Source: Gemmatimonadota bacterium
Lineage (GTDB): Bacteria > JAAXHH01
DNA length: 64,000 bases
Assembly: GCA_009837395.1 (NCBI GenBank)
Contig: VXTP01000008.1
Location: forward strand, 124,001-188,000
Reading direction: 5' to 3'
The notes below the pieces were generated by a model. That model was not told the DNA's origin. It worked only from the letters and a program-made list of their open reading frames with translations, and did no database searches. Every line of letters begins with the position of its first letter. Positions within the stretch are counted from its first letter, which is position 1. Below are positions 1-7,542 of the stretch, in pieces. A program made the position numbers and the translations under genes.

Positions 1-178
1 CTGGCACGGCGACGAACGCCGCACCCTCTTCTACAAGTACTCGCCCAATTCGGTATCCTGGTGCGCGGAGTACTACGAAGCCAATGATTACGAGGGACTG
101 ACGGAACGGCAGCAACAGATCCTCGAGGCGCCGAACGCCAGGTACCGGGAGCGGTCCAAGCGTGGGGTTGTGGTGTAG
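1..178 (+). CDS. Phytanoyl-CoA dioxygenase family protein, C-terminal end (partial)
   Basis: Only the last 58 codons are present, reading in frame from base 2 to a TAG at 176-178; the gene starts outside the window. The peptide opens WHGDERRTLFYKYSP and continues NSVSWCAEYY, which resembles the C-terminal strand of PhyH (phytanoyl-CoA dioxygenase) Fe(II)/2-oxoglutarate oxygenases, in which a late Arg binds 2-oxoglutarate. Such genes are abundant in Latescibacteria- and Poribacteria-type genomes. The catalytic HxD..H residues are not in the window, so activity and substrate cannot be judged. Confidence 0.6.
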   Translation, partial: WHGDERRTLFYKYSPNSVSWCAEYYEANDYEGLTERQQQILEAPNARYRERSKRGVVV

Positions 179-304
179 GTGGGCTGGTAGGATCGTAGGA
201 AAGACTAGCCAATCTTCGGCAACATAACTCGGCATCGAAGCTGACTGGATCGTTTGGTTAGGGACAACACCGATATCGAAATCAAGAAAAACGGAAATGT
301 GATT

Positions 305-336
305 TCATTGACATCAACGATATCAATGACTATATT
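305..336 (+). promoter_or_regulatory. Promoter with overlapping dyad operator for the FitAB-type toxin-antitoxin pair
   Basis: TTGACA (308-313), a 17-bp spacer and TATATT (331-336) match a housekeeping promoter in 11 of 12 positions. A 7-bp inverted repeat, TCATTGA (305-311) and TCAATGA (323-329), overlaps the -35 and the spacer. That is the expected position for an operator bound by the ribbon-helix-helix antitoxin encoded from 366. The positions are read directly; repressor binding is inferred from how toxin-antitoxin operons are usually regulated. Confidence 0.65.
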
Positions 337-365
337 GAATCCAAACTAAAAATTTGGAGACCAAA

Positions 366-608
366 ATGGCAAGTATGACAATCCGAAACCTAAGCGAAGA
401 CATAAAAAGGCGACTGCGCATCCAAGCAGCCGAGCACGGCCATTCCATGGAGGAAGAAGCCCGGGAAATCCTTCGAATAGCATTGACCGTAAACAGACCT
501 CCCGTGAAATTGGCACAGTCTATTCGGGCTCGTTTTGAACCCTTAGGCGGTGTCGAACTGGAAGTTCCCCCCCGCAAGCCGATGCGTGATCCACCGAAAT
601 TAGGCTGA
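366..608 (+). CDS. FitA/VapB-type ribbon-helix-helix antitoxin
   Basis: An 80-residue protein. The N-terminal MASMTIRNLSEDIKRRL is the ribbon-helix-helix DNA-binding segment typical of FitA-like antitoxins (strand TIRN, then two helices with the 'GHSMEEEAREIL' pattern). The acidic/proline-rich C-terminal tail should wrap the partner toxin. I chose ATG 366 over the in-frame TTG 354 because GGAG at 356-359 sits six bases before it; ATG 375 is also possible. The stop is 11 bp before the PIN toxin gene, so the two are co-transcribed from the promoter at 308-336. Expected role: neutralise the toxin and repress its own operon. Confidence 0.8.
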   Translation: MASMTIRNLSEDIKRRLRIQAAEHGHSMEEEAREILRIALTVNRPPVKLAQSIRARFEPLGGVELEVPPRKPMRDPPKLG

Positions 609-619
609 CTTCCTTCTGA

Positions 620-1039
620 ATGATTCTTCTCGATACTAATGTCGTATCAGAACTGACGCGTCTCGCGCCTAATCCCTCTGTGATTAACTGGCTTGATGCT
701 CAAGCTGCCAAAGATGTGTTTCTTTCGGCTATCACAGAAGCTGAGCTGCGCTTTGGCGTTGCGATTCTGCCCGAGGGACGTCGGCGTGAAAGACTCGCAT
801 TTGAAGTCGAGAATATGCTACGGGAGGATTTCGAGCGACGCATTCTACCCTTTGATAGCTTTGCGGCTCGTATGTTTGCAGAAATCGCTGCCGATCGACG
901 AGCTATAGGGAAGCCAATCAGCGATGCAGATTGCCAGGTGGCGGCCATCGCAAGATGCTATGGAGCGGCAGTCGCCACACGTAATGTCGGAGATTTCGAA
1001 GACTGCGGAATTGAGTTAATAAATCCGTGGTCCAGTTAA
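620..1039 (+). CDS. PIN-domain toxin of the FitB/VapC type
   Basis: A 139-residue PIN-domain ribonuclease. The acidic metal-binding residues are visible: D5 (MILLDTN), E42 in TEAEL, D104 in SDADCQ and D125 in VGDFED. Length and motif order match FitB-type VapC toxins, Mg-dependent RNases that commonly cleave tRNA or other structured RNA. It follows the antitoxin by 11 bp, the usual antitoxin-first order. Nothing looks broken, so the module is probably functional. The cleaved RNA cannot be predicted from sequence. Confidence 0.85.
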   Translation: MILLDTNVVSELTRLAPNPSVINWLDAQAAKDVFLSAITEAELRFGVAILPEGRRRERLAFEVENMLREDFERRILPFDSFAARMFAEIAADRRAIGKPISDADCQVAAIARCYGAAVATRNVGDFEDCGIELINPWSS

Positions 1040-1150
1040 AGGCATTATAGACAGTCGCAGGATTGAACTACCGGCCGTATCCTCGCTAGAATCCCTGACG
1101 AATGTGAGACTGTCTGCCTCCACTGATCCCAAGTCGGAGAGCATTAAATC

Positions 1151-1243
1151 ATGAGTAAAGTCGACTAACAGGAGATTCTAACGCAGCAACGAGTCTTCGC
1201 GTTGTTTGAAGATAAGATTGGGCACGCCTATCTCGGTGATTGA
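1151..1243 (+). pseudogene. Decayed fragment resembling the N-terminus of a type I restriction subunit (HsdR)
   Basis: Reading frame 1151 gives MSKVD, a TAA at 1166, then QEILTQQRVFALFEDKIG and HAYLGD, then TGA at 1241-1243. The pattern TQxRVxxLFxxxLGYxYLG is typical of the N-terminal nuclease region of HsdR-family proteins. The two in-frame stops and absence of any continuation make this a relic, not a gene. It lies between the FitAB pair and the HNH nuclease operon. The similarity is recalled from the family, not computed, and the stretch is only about 25 residues. Confidence 0.4.
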
Positions 1244-1292
1244 AAAGATCAAATCGACAAAGGGATCTTTCGGCGCGACTCACCGGCGCGAC

Positions 1293-2219
1293 TCACCCCG
1301 CCTTCCTGAAGGTCTCGAACCGACGTTCCAATCGCTCCGGATCTGGATGATCTATTGTGCGTGACGGCAGGTGCAGCCCCGATCCGTCGAGCTGCTTAAG
1401 TGCCTGGAGCATGGGACCATTTTTCTTTTCTAACAGCCGTTCGGATACGTGCAGTCGGTAGTCGGGATCAATGCCGATCAGGTGGGCGTCGAAGGCAGCG
1501 TGATGGATCTTGGACAGGGCCAGTCCGTTCGGTACGACGGGTTGTCCAAGTGCCTCGTCACCATCTGAAATGATGTGTGCTGCGTCAAGCAACTGCGTTT
1601 CCGGCAGGCCGGAAATTGCGCAACGATCGCGATATGCGTGAAGGACGGCTTCGCGAAAGGTGGCCTGATGGAGGCGTTCTTTTACCATGCGCAAAGCATA
1701 CCGACGCTCTACCTCGTTGCTGGGGGCTTCGAACGTCGTCAAACTGGGATTTCCAAAAACCAGTGAAGACTTGAGAGCGAATCCATCCCAGTGGGAGATG
1801 TATGTAGGGACAATCGGCTGATAACGACCGGGTGACACGCCAAGAAAGTAGATAACAGGAATCTGTTTTTCCCAGGCCTCTTTCAGCCACTGGTTGTCCG
1901 CCGCTTCCGGATCCTGACCCATGAAGGCGTAGTCCACGGTCTCCTCGCCCTCAAAGATCTGATGATGGACCTGCCGCTGGTCGTCGTACCAGACCCGGGC
2001 ACCCGGCCTTGGGAACACGGTCCTGATCGAAAGCAGGTACGGCATCTGACGGGGTTTGAAAATCCCTCGCTGCGGGTTTACCAGGGGTATACGATTCCCT
2101 TCATACATGAACCCCGGCGCAAGTTCATTCCTGGTCAGGTGGCCGTGGGTTTCACTCAGCCTTCGTACATGGTCGAAGGCGGCCATCCGCATCCTGGTAT
2201 CGCGGTCCTCAACGTTCAT
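1293..2219 (-). CDS. HNH endonuclease, putative restriction-type nuclease
   Basis: A 308-residue member of the COG3440-like predicted restriction endonuclease family. The N-terminal domain (about 20-170) has the family motifs RGIFKPRQMPYLLSI and IPVIYFLGVSPGRY. The HNH core lies at about 195-255, with CAISGLPE, LLDAAHI (catalytic His), PNGLALSKIHHAAFD and a closing IGIDPDY. The gene sits 9 bp downstream of the next HNH gene, and its ribosome-binding site (AAGGG) lies in that gene's last codons, so translation is probably coupled. The likely role is cleavage of foreign or modified DNA; the target is unknown and there is no cognate methyltransferase in the window, which suggests a type IV-like system. 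Both HNH residues and length appear intact. Confidence 0.75.
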   Translation of the reverse strand: MNVEDRDTRMRMAAFDHVRRLSETHGHLTRNELAPGFMYEGNRIPLVNPQRGIFKPRQMPYLLSIRTVFPRPGARVWYDDQRQVHHQIFEGEETVDYAFMGQDPEAADNQWLKEAWEKQIPVIYFLGVSPGRYQPIVPTYISHWDGFALKSSLVFGNPSLTTFEAPSNEVERRYALRMVKERLHQATFREAVLHAYRDRCAISGLPETQLLDAAHIISDGDEALGQPVVPNGLALSKIHHAAFDAHLIGIDPDYRLHVSERLLEKKNGPMLQALKQLDGSGLHLPSRTIDHPDPERLERRFETFRKAG

Positions 2220-2228
2220 AGCGGTCCA

Positions 2229-3191
2229 TCACCCTTTGTAGATCTTTTCGTTGTGCCAGGATAGCACCTCAGTATCCGGCTGGTCCGCGACCTTCTTTGG
2301 AACGACGATCTGTTTCCCATGCATTGCGTAGTAATCACGACCGTTCTCGAATTCTTCCCGGACCTTTCCGCTGACCTCAAAGTGCAGATCCGGTGTCACG
2401 GTGACGTAACCATAGTCAAACAGTCCGTGAATGTCCTTCCTGAGTAGCAGCCCGTTTGTAGCCTCGTGGACGCCGCCTTTACTAAATGGCTTAATGTGCG
2501 CTGCATCCAGGGCTGGTAACGTCCGCTCACGGGTAACCGCGCAACGTCTGTCATATAGGTCGGTTACAAGTGTCCTGAATGCACCCTGACCGAGGCGAGG
2601 TTTTACCAACTGCGGTTTGCCATAGTGCGCTTGCCCGGTAACAAGGTCCGTGGGTTCGGCGACAATGCCCGCAGGATCGGTGGGCATACTGGTCGCCTGT
2701 CGGAAAACCAACCGGCCATTGACCGCATCCCATAGTTCCCGCCCTTCGGAGTCGTTTGTACTGAAAGTCTTAAATGACACGATATTGGGCGACCAGGACG
2801 ACGGTACCGTAATGAACTCGGATTCCTCGAAGAAGAAGGGTTGGGTAAGGATCCGGCAACCTATCCTGAAATCGCCCAGGTCGTTCGGGTCGGAATTTCG
2901 ATAATGCGAGATCCGATCACGCATTTCCTGGAGTGTGCTGGCGCCGTTTGCTTCTCCGAAGGCTTCCCAGGCCAGGGAGCAGGGCATTTCATTGGCGTAG
3001 GCAAAGACGCCTCCGCCTACGATCACGTTATGGGGTGCGTGCCGTTTGAACAGGAACAGTTCGCCAGGACGAAGCGCTTTAAAGTTTGTGGCAGAAGGCG
3101 CCCAGAAGTTGACTTCGTCAAGATGCGGTTTCTGTCGGAGCGTCTTGAACCAGTCACCATCGGTAACGGCAACGACGAGCTTGATGTCCAT
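2229..3191 (-). CDS. HNH endonuclease with N-terminal EVE/PUA-like reader domain
   Basis: A 320-residue protein. The first ~155 residues (DEVNFWAPSATNFKALRPGE, FLFKRHAPHNVIVGGGVF, SLAWEAFGEANGASTLQEM) form the PUA/EVE-like fold seen in a common HNH family, proposed to recognise modified bases. An HNH core follows at about 205-275: RRCAVTRERTLPALDAAHI, NGLLLRKDIHGLFD and YVTVTPDLHFEV. The ATG at 3191 is preceded by AGGAA with an 8-base spacing. It is the first gene of a two-HNH operon. Modification-dependent restriction is inferred from domain architecture; the modified base is not predictable. Confidence 0.75.
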   Translation of the reverse strand: MDIKLVVAVTDGDWFKTLRQKPHLDEVNFWAPSATNFKALRPGELFLFKRHAPHNVIVGGGVFAYANEMPCSLAWEAFGEANGASTLQEMRDRISHYRNSDPNDLGDFRIGCRILTQPFFFEESEFITVPSSWSPNIVSFKTFSTNDSEGRELWDAVNGRLVFRQATSMPTDPAGIVAEPTDLVTGQAHYGKPQLVKPRLGQGAFRTLVTDLYDRRCAVTRERTLPALDAAHIKPFSKGGVHEATNGLLLRKDIHGLFDYGYVTVTPDLHFEVSGKVREEFENGRDYYAMHGKQIVVPKKVADQPDTEVLSWHNEKIYKG

Positions 3192-3295
3192 CGAAATGAT
3201 TCCTGTTGTCTTCGATGACGAATGGACTCAGGTCGAACCGAAAGCTGAAAGATTCCAGCGGGACAATTCAGTATTCCAGATGTCTGAATATTCAA

Positions 3296-3324
3296 AATAA
3301 AAAATGTATGATGTGACAGGTCAA
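3296..3324 (-). promoter_or_regulatory. Candidate promoter of the HNH operon
   Basis: On the minus strand TTGACC (complement of 3319-3324) is followed after 17 bp by TTTATT (complement of 3296-3301). Matches are 5/6 and 4/6 to the housekeeping consensus. The predicted leader is about 95 bases. Read from sequence only. Confidence 0.4.
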
Positions 3325-3389
3325 GTCTCACGTGTACGAGAAAGCATTATTCAGATCCAATATATAAATGGGACATAGCGGAACTCAGG

Positions 3390-3410
3390 TTGAGTGCTTG
3401 AAATACTCAA
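3390..3410. promoter_or_regulatory. Inverted repeat TTGAGT-N9-ACTCAA
   Basis: Perfect 6-bp arms at 3390-3395 and 3405-3410 are separated by nine bases in the AT-rich divergent region. They could be an operator for either flanking gene; no regulator can be assigned. Confidence 0.3.
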
Positions 3411-3558
3411 TCGGTGATGTTACATAATGACTGAAGGCAAACGGAACACCTGCGAGGTACAGTGACGACTTTTAAGGAATCTGTCCGACCGCCTCGACCA
3501 AATTGCTTTTTTAAACGTTCCTGATTCCATCACACCCCCACACCCACAAGGACACCCC

Positions 3559-4995
3559 ATGACTCCCATCGCCCTGGGATCGCAACGTGAACTCTTCGTA
3601 GATCCCTACCTGATCGACACCCTTAATGGCACTCGTCTGCACCTGCACGCACCTGTTCGGAAGGAGACAGTCTTCCGCGTCGTCGAACCCCTGGAGAACG
3701 CCTGCACGGGATGCTACAACCTGGTTCAGGTGGACGGAAAGATCCTGGTGTACTACCGCGGCTACCACCCCACGGGGAAGCACGAAGATCTGCCCGAGGG
3801 GTGGGCGCAGACGCAGACGACGAACCTGCTGGTCAGCGACGACGGCATCCATTTCGAGCGGCCCGGCCTGGGTCTGGTAGAATCGGAGGGGTCCACGGAC
3901 AACAATATCCTCATCCGGGGCGCCCAGGCGCACAACTTCTGCGTCTTTCTGGACGGCAATCCGTCCGCACCGCCCGAACAGCGTTTCAAGGCCATCGGCG
4001 GAGAGGGCCGGAACATGCTGTTCGGGTTTACTTCTCCCGATGGGCTCGTCTGGGAATCGATCGTGGACGGTCCCCTCAAGATCGAGGGCGCCTTCGATTC
4101 GGTGAACGTGCCCATGTGGGACGACTATGTGGGTTGCTACCGCATCTTCAGCCGGTACTTCGAACAGACCGGGGAGGACGGCGTCGGGGTCCGCGCCATT
4201 CAGAGTTGCACCTCGGATGATTTCATCCACTGGACCACGCCCGAGCATCACTTGTACGACGAAGGCGTTCCGTACGAGCATTTCTACACAAACGCCACCA
4301 CGCTATGCCCCGGGGCGGAACACATCCTGCTGTCCTTTCCCATGCGGTTCGTGCCGGAGCGTACGAAGGATACGGAGGGCATGGACTATCCCGGCGGCGG
4401 GATCTCCGACGCGGTGTTCATGTCGAGCCGGGACGGCGTCCACTGGGACCGCACGTTCATGGACGCGTGGATGAGGGCCGGCCTGGACCAGCGAAACTGG
4501 ACCCATCGCAACCAGACGCCGGCCGCGGGGATCATTCCGACCGCGCCGGACGAATGGTCCATGTACGTCGCCGAGCACTACGGATGGAACACCAACGCCG
4601 TGCGGCGGGTGACCGTCCGTCCCCACGGCTTCGCCTCGGTACGCTCTGGTTACCACGGCGGCGAACTGCGCACGAAACCTCTGACCTTCACCGGGTCGAC
4701 GTTGTTTATCAACTACTCGACGTCGGCCGTCGGAAGCGTATCCGTGGAAATACAGGACGCGGAGGGCCGTCCCCTTGAGGGATTCGCCGCGGGAGACATG
4801 GAACCGCTGTTCGGCGACGACCTCGACGCCCCGGTCGCGTGGCGCGGGGGCAATGGCCCGGTCGGCGGATCGGGTGGTAGCTCGGGCGGTCCGGTCGGCA
4901 AGTCCGACCTGTCCCGCCTGAACGGAACGCCGGTCCGCCTGCGTTTCGTGCTGAAGGACGCGGACCTGTTTTCCATCCGGTTCGGGGATTCCTGA
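3559..4995 (+). CDS. Beta-propeller glycosidase-like protein
   Basis: A 478-residue cytoplasmic-looking protein with no signal peptide. The opening LGSQRELFVDPYLIDTLNG and repeated blocks such as YNLVQVDGKILVYYRGY, LVSDDGIHFERPGLGLVE and SRDGVHWDRTFMDAWMRAG are the Asp-box-like, five-bladed propeller repeats seen in GH43/GH32/sialidase-type enzymes and related uncharacterised proteins of Planctomycetes and Latescibacteria. The C-terminal ~100 residues look like a beta-sandwich with a Gly/Ser-rich linker (GGSGGSSGGPVG). The start at ATG 3559 has AAGGAC upstream. It stands alone on the plus strand. Catalytic residues cannot be assigned, so the substrate is unknown. Confidence 0.6.
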   Translation: MTPIALGSQRELFVDPYLIDTLNGTRLHLHAPVRKETVFRVVEPLENACTGCYNLVQVDGKILVYYRGYHPTGKHEDLPEGWAQTQTTNLLVSDDGIHFERPGLGLVESEGSTDNNILIRGAQAHNFCVFLDGNPSAPPEQRFKAIGGEGRNMLFGFTSPDGLVWESIVDGPLKIEGAFDSVNVPMWDDYVGCYRIFSRYFEQTGEDGVGVRAIQSCTSDDFIHWTTPEHHLYDEGVPYEHFYTNATTLCPGAEHILLSFPMRFVPERTKDTEGMDYPGGGISDAVFMSSRDGVHWDRTFMDAWMRAGLDQRNWTHRNQTPAAGIIPTAPDEWSMYVAEHYGWNTNAVRRVTVRPHGFASVRSGYHGGELRTKPLTFTGSTLFINYSTSAVGSVSVEIQDAEGRPLEGFAAGDMEPLFGDDLDAPVAWRGGNGPVGGSGGSSGGPVGKSDLSRLNGTPVRLRFVLKDADLFSIRFGDS

Positions 4996-5108
4996 TCAGG
5001 GCCACGTCAGGGACCGGCCATTCCAATGACGGCCCGTCGCCGACGTTCAAGTCTTGTCAGCGACACCACGACAGACTGAGGGCTGGCACCAGTAGCTGGC
5101 CCGACCCC

Positions 5109-5939
5109 CTACTCCGCCTGAATCGGTTTTCCGCGAAGCTTTCGGTAGATGGCCGGGGCCATGGAGATGGCAATGAGCAGGACGAGGGCGATGACCAGGT
5201 TGGTCAGGGCCGAGGTGCGCAGGGCGGCGCGCGTCACCTCGTCGAGTTCGGCGCCGGCCAGGTAGACCTGCATCAGCGACGCTGCGGTATAGGCGTAGAT
5301 GAAGGTGCCCGGGGTGATCCCGATCATGGTCGCCAGCGCGAAATGAAGCTTGCGCAGGCCGGAGAGTCCGGCGGCGAAGTTCAGCACGTTGAAGGGGATG
5401 ACCGGGATCAGCCGAAGCTGGAGCATGCGCAGGAACCCCTTTTTCCGGAGTCGACGGTCGATCCGGTCGATGGGTCCTTTTATGTAGCGGGATACGAAAT
5501 CGCGGCCCAGGTACCGGGCCAGGTCGAAGGCGAGGTTGGCACCGATGTTCGCGCCGATCATGACGTACAGCGCGCCTTCCAGGGCGCCGAAGGTGAAACC
5601 CGCGAAGAAGGTCAGGATCACCATCGGCAAACCCAGCACGGTGAGGACGACGTAGACGCCGATAAACACCAGGGGCGCCCACCAGAATCCCTCGATCGAC
5701 TCGAAGAACCCCTCCATCACCGCGGGCTGGAGATAGTTGCCCAGGGGCGTGAAGCTGTAGGCCAGAAAGCCGGACAAGGCGATTACGAGCAGGATGACCG
5801 GCTTGACGAACTGTCGCTTCCGGCCGGAAGTCTCTACTGTGGCCTCGACAGCGCCCTCGCCTGCGTTCTCGGCAGCGGCTTCGCCGGTTCCCTCGACGGT
5901 ACCTTCGCCTGTGCCTTCGCCGGGGTCTAATTGCGACAC
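5109..5939 (-). CDS. TVP38/TMEM64 (VTT-domain) family membrane protein
   Basis: A 276-residue integral membrane protein. After a low-complexity cytoplasmic N-terminus rich in GEGT/GEG repeats (residues 5-38) comes a TM helix (PVILLVIALSGFLAYSF) and the VTT core: GFWWAPLVFIGVYVVLTVLG, FFAGFTFGALEGALYVMIGA and NIGANLAFDLARYLGRDFV, then LRLIPVIPFNVLNFAAGLSG, the family signature. VTT/DedA-superfamily proteins are implicated in lipid scrambling and membrane homeostasis. GTG at 5939 is the only in-frame start before the repeats. The acidic repeat N-terminus is unusual for the family. DUF547 is encoded just upstream on the same strand, 40 bp away. Confidence 0.85.
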   Translation of the reverse strand: MSQLDPGEGTGEGTVEGTGEAAAENAGEGAVEATVETSGRKRQFVKPVILLVIALSGFLAYSFTPLGNYLQPAVMEGFFESIEGFWWAPLVFIGVYVVLTVLGLPMVILTFFAGFTFGALEGALYVMIGANIGANLAFDLARYLGRDFVSRYIKGPIDRIDRRLRKKGFLRMLQLRLIPVIPFNVLNFAAGLSGLRKLHFALATMIGITPGTFIYAYTAASLMQVYLAGAELDEVTRAALRTSALTNLVIALVLLIAISMAPAIYRKLRGKPIQAE

Positions 5940-5979
5940 GGCGCGTCTGGTTTTTTCATGGATTCATTAGTCCGTGCGC

Positions 5980-6804
5980 TTAATCCGCAGGCTGCTCGTT
6001 AATGCCCCAGTCGTAGTGCAGGTAGTCCACGTCCACGTCTTCCCGCTTCAGCAGCGCGCGGGCCGCGTCATCCGGCACGTAGGGGGTGATGTAATCCAGG
6101 ACCTCCCGCTGGTTCTTCCCGAAGTCGTCCTTGTACCAGTCCATGATCGGCGAAAGCCAGACGGTATTGTCCTCCGGATCGGCTCGGAACTTACTGGGAT
6201 CGGCGAAAAAGACAAGGGTATTCGCCTTCATCTGCCGCTGCACGTCCTCCGCGGTGAACGCTTCGGTCATGAGCGGCGGGCATCCTATGGAGGCGCACAC
6301 GAGGGCGAAATGGACCAGGGGCTCGTTCATCTTGCGCAGGATGTTGTGCTCGATGTCGTCCAGCGAGTATTCCCGGCCCTGGATGTCGATCTTGTAATCC
6401 TTCCAGATGCTGTACCCGAGGACGCTGACGTGATCCCTGATACTGCTGGTTGGATAGAAATGCAGCATACCGCGGATCGTGAGTGCGTTGTAGGTGTTGA
6501 TCCAGTATGCGAAGACCTCGTTCCGGTCCTTCAGTCCGGCGGGGTCCACGCCCTTGATCGTCTCAAGGTAGCCGTCCAGCGTGCCCACGTCGCGGGCCTT
6601 CCAGGTCCGGTAGTCGATCATGCCCCGATCGTCGACGTATTTCTTCAGCAGTCCGTCGTACACGGAGTGATCCACCATGCCACCTCCCTGCGCGTCGGCC
6701 GTCCCCGTAAACATGACGGCCGTCAGCGCAACGGTCATCAGGGCACTCCATTTTCCTGTTCGCAACGCTCGTGAACGCATCAGTCTTGTACGCATCGCTC
6801 GCAT
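5980..6804 (-). CDS. DUF547 domain exported protein
   Basis: A 274-residue protein with a basic N-terminus and hydrophobic signal segment ending TGTADAQGG (about residues 18-40), so it is probably exported. The DUF547 domain fills most of the rest: VDDRGMIDYRTWKARD, NEVFAYWINTYNALTI, LVHFALVCASIGCPPL (with the conserved Cys and Pro) and VWLSPIMDWYKDDFG. The function of DUF547 is unsettled; similarity to thiol-protease/transglutaminase folds has been suggested. Several in-frame Met codons near the start make the exact start uncertain. It precedes the TVP38 gene on the same strand and is divergent from the TlpA-like gene. Confidence 0.85.
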   Translation of the reverse strand: MRAMRTRLMRSRALRTGKWSALMTVALTAVMFTGTADAQGGGMVDHSVYDGLLKKYVDDRGMIDYRTWKARDVGTLDGYLETIKGVDPAGLKDRNEVFAYWINTYNALTIRGMLHFYPTSSIRDHVSVLGYSIWKDYKIDIQGREYSLDDIEHNILRKMNEPLVHFALVCASIGCPPLMTEAFTAEDVQRQMKANTLVFFADPSKFRADPEDNTVWLSPIMDWYKDDFGKNQREVLDYITPYVPDDAARALLKREDVDVDYLHYDWGINEQPAD

Positions 6805-6917
6805 CCCCTATTTCCCTTGCCCCGCATGGGATTTCCTGCTATATTTCATTGACTTCCGCAGAACGTTCCGCAAACGTTTTGCGCACCGGATTCACCCTTC
6901 CCAGGCGGTAAGAAACC

Positions 6918-7484
6918 ATGGAAACGAAATCCCGTGGCAGCATCATCTACGTCCTCGCTGCGATCCTGATCCTGGCCGGACTGATCTCGGCCATCGTGGG
7001 CGAAATGAGATCGCCTGAAGTGGCTGTTATCTACGATGCGGACAACCCCATGTCTGCGGATCCCTACTCCGTCGATCTGGAATTCGCCCTGATGGACGCC
7101 GACGAGAACGAATTCACTATCGCCCAGTTCGACGGCCAGGTCCGGGTCGTCAATTTCTGGGCCACCTGGTGCCCCCCGTGCCGCGACGAGATCCCCGACT
7201 TCCAGGCGTTCCATGAGAAATATGAAGATCAGGGCGTCAAGCTCATCGGCATCGCCCTCGACGAACAAGGCGCGGAAATCGTGCAGCCCTTCGTCGAGGA
7301 AATGAACATGACCTACCTGTCCCTCATCGACACCACGCAGATGGCCGCCGCAAAGTTCGGCGGGATCTACGGCGTCCCGACCACTTTCATCATCGACCGG
7401 GACGGGATGGTCCGGAAGAAGCACGTAGGTTACATGTCCTACGAGAACCTGGAATCCGCCGTGCTTCCCCTGCTGGCGAACTAG
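6918..7484 (+). CDS. TlpA/ResA-like membrane-anchored thiol-disulfide oxidoreductase
   Basis: A 188-residue protein with one N-terminal membrane segment (IIYVLAAILILAGLISAIVG, residues 9-28), then an extracytoplasmic thioredoxin fold. The active site is WCPPC (C85, C88) in the context VVNFWATWCPPCRDEIPDF. The cis-proline loop is GIYGVPTTFIIDRDG. This is the TlpA/ResA family, used to reduce apocytochrome c or other exported Cys proteins. Candidate clients encoded in the window are the CxxCH lipoprotein and the Cys-rich protein of the metal-efflux operon, though that link is inference. It is monocistronic. Confidence 0.85.
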   Translation: METKSRGSIIYVLAAILILAGLISAIVGEMRSPEVAVIYDADNPMSADPYSVDLEFALMDADENEFTIAQFDGQVRVVNFWATWCPPCRDEIPDFQAFHEKYEDQGVKLIGIALDEQGAEIVQPFVEEMNMTYLSLIDTTQMAAAKFGGIYGVPTTFIIDRDGMVRKKHVGYMSYENLESAVLPLLAN

Positions 7485-7542
7485 GTTACTGAAGGCCGAT
7501 GCACGTCAGGCCGTTTTACTAACGCAAGCCGGACCGGTCCTC

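Larger units (their letters stand above)
3192..3558. other. AT-rich divergent intergenic region
   Basis: This region separates the HNH operon (leftward) from the propeller glycosidase-like gene (rightward). The part at 3280-3440 is clearly AT-richer than the flanking core genes, consistent with an acquired islet boundary. It holds a minus-strand promoter candidate (3296-3324) and a short dyad (3390-3410). I see no additional gene. Confidence 0.6.
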
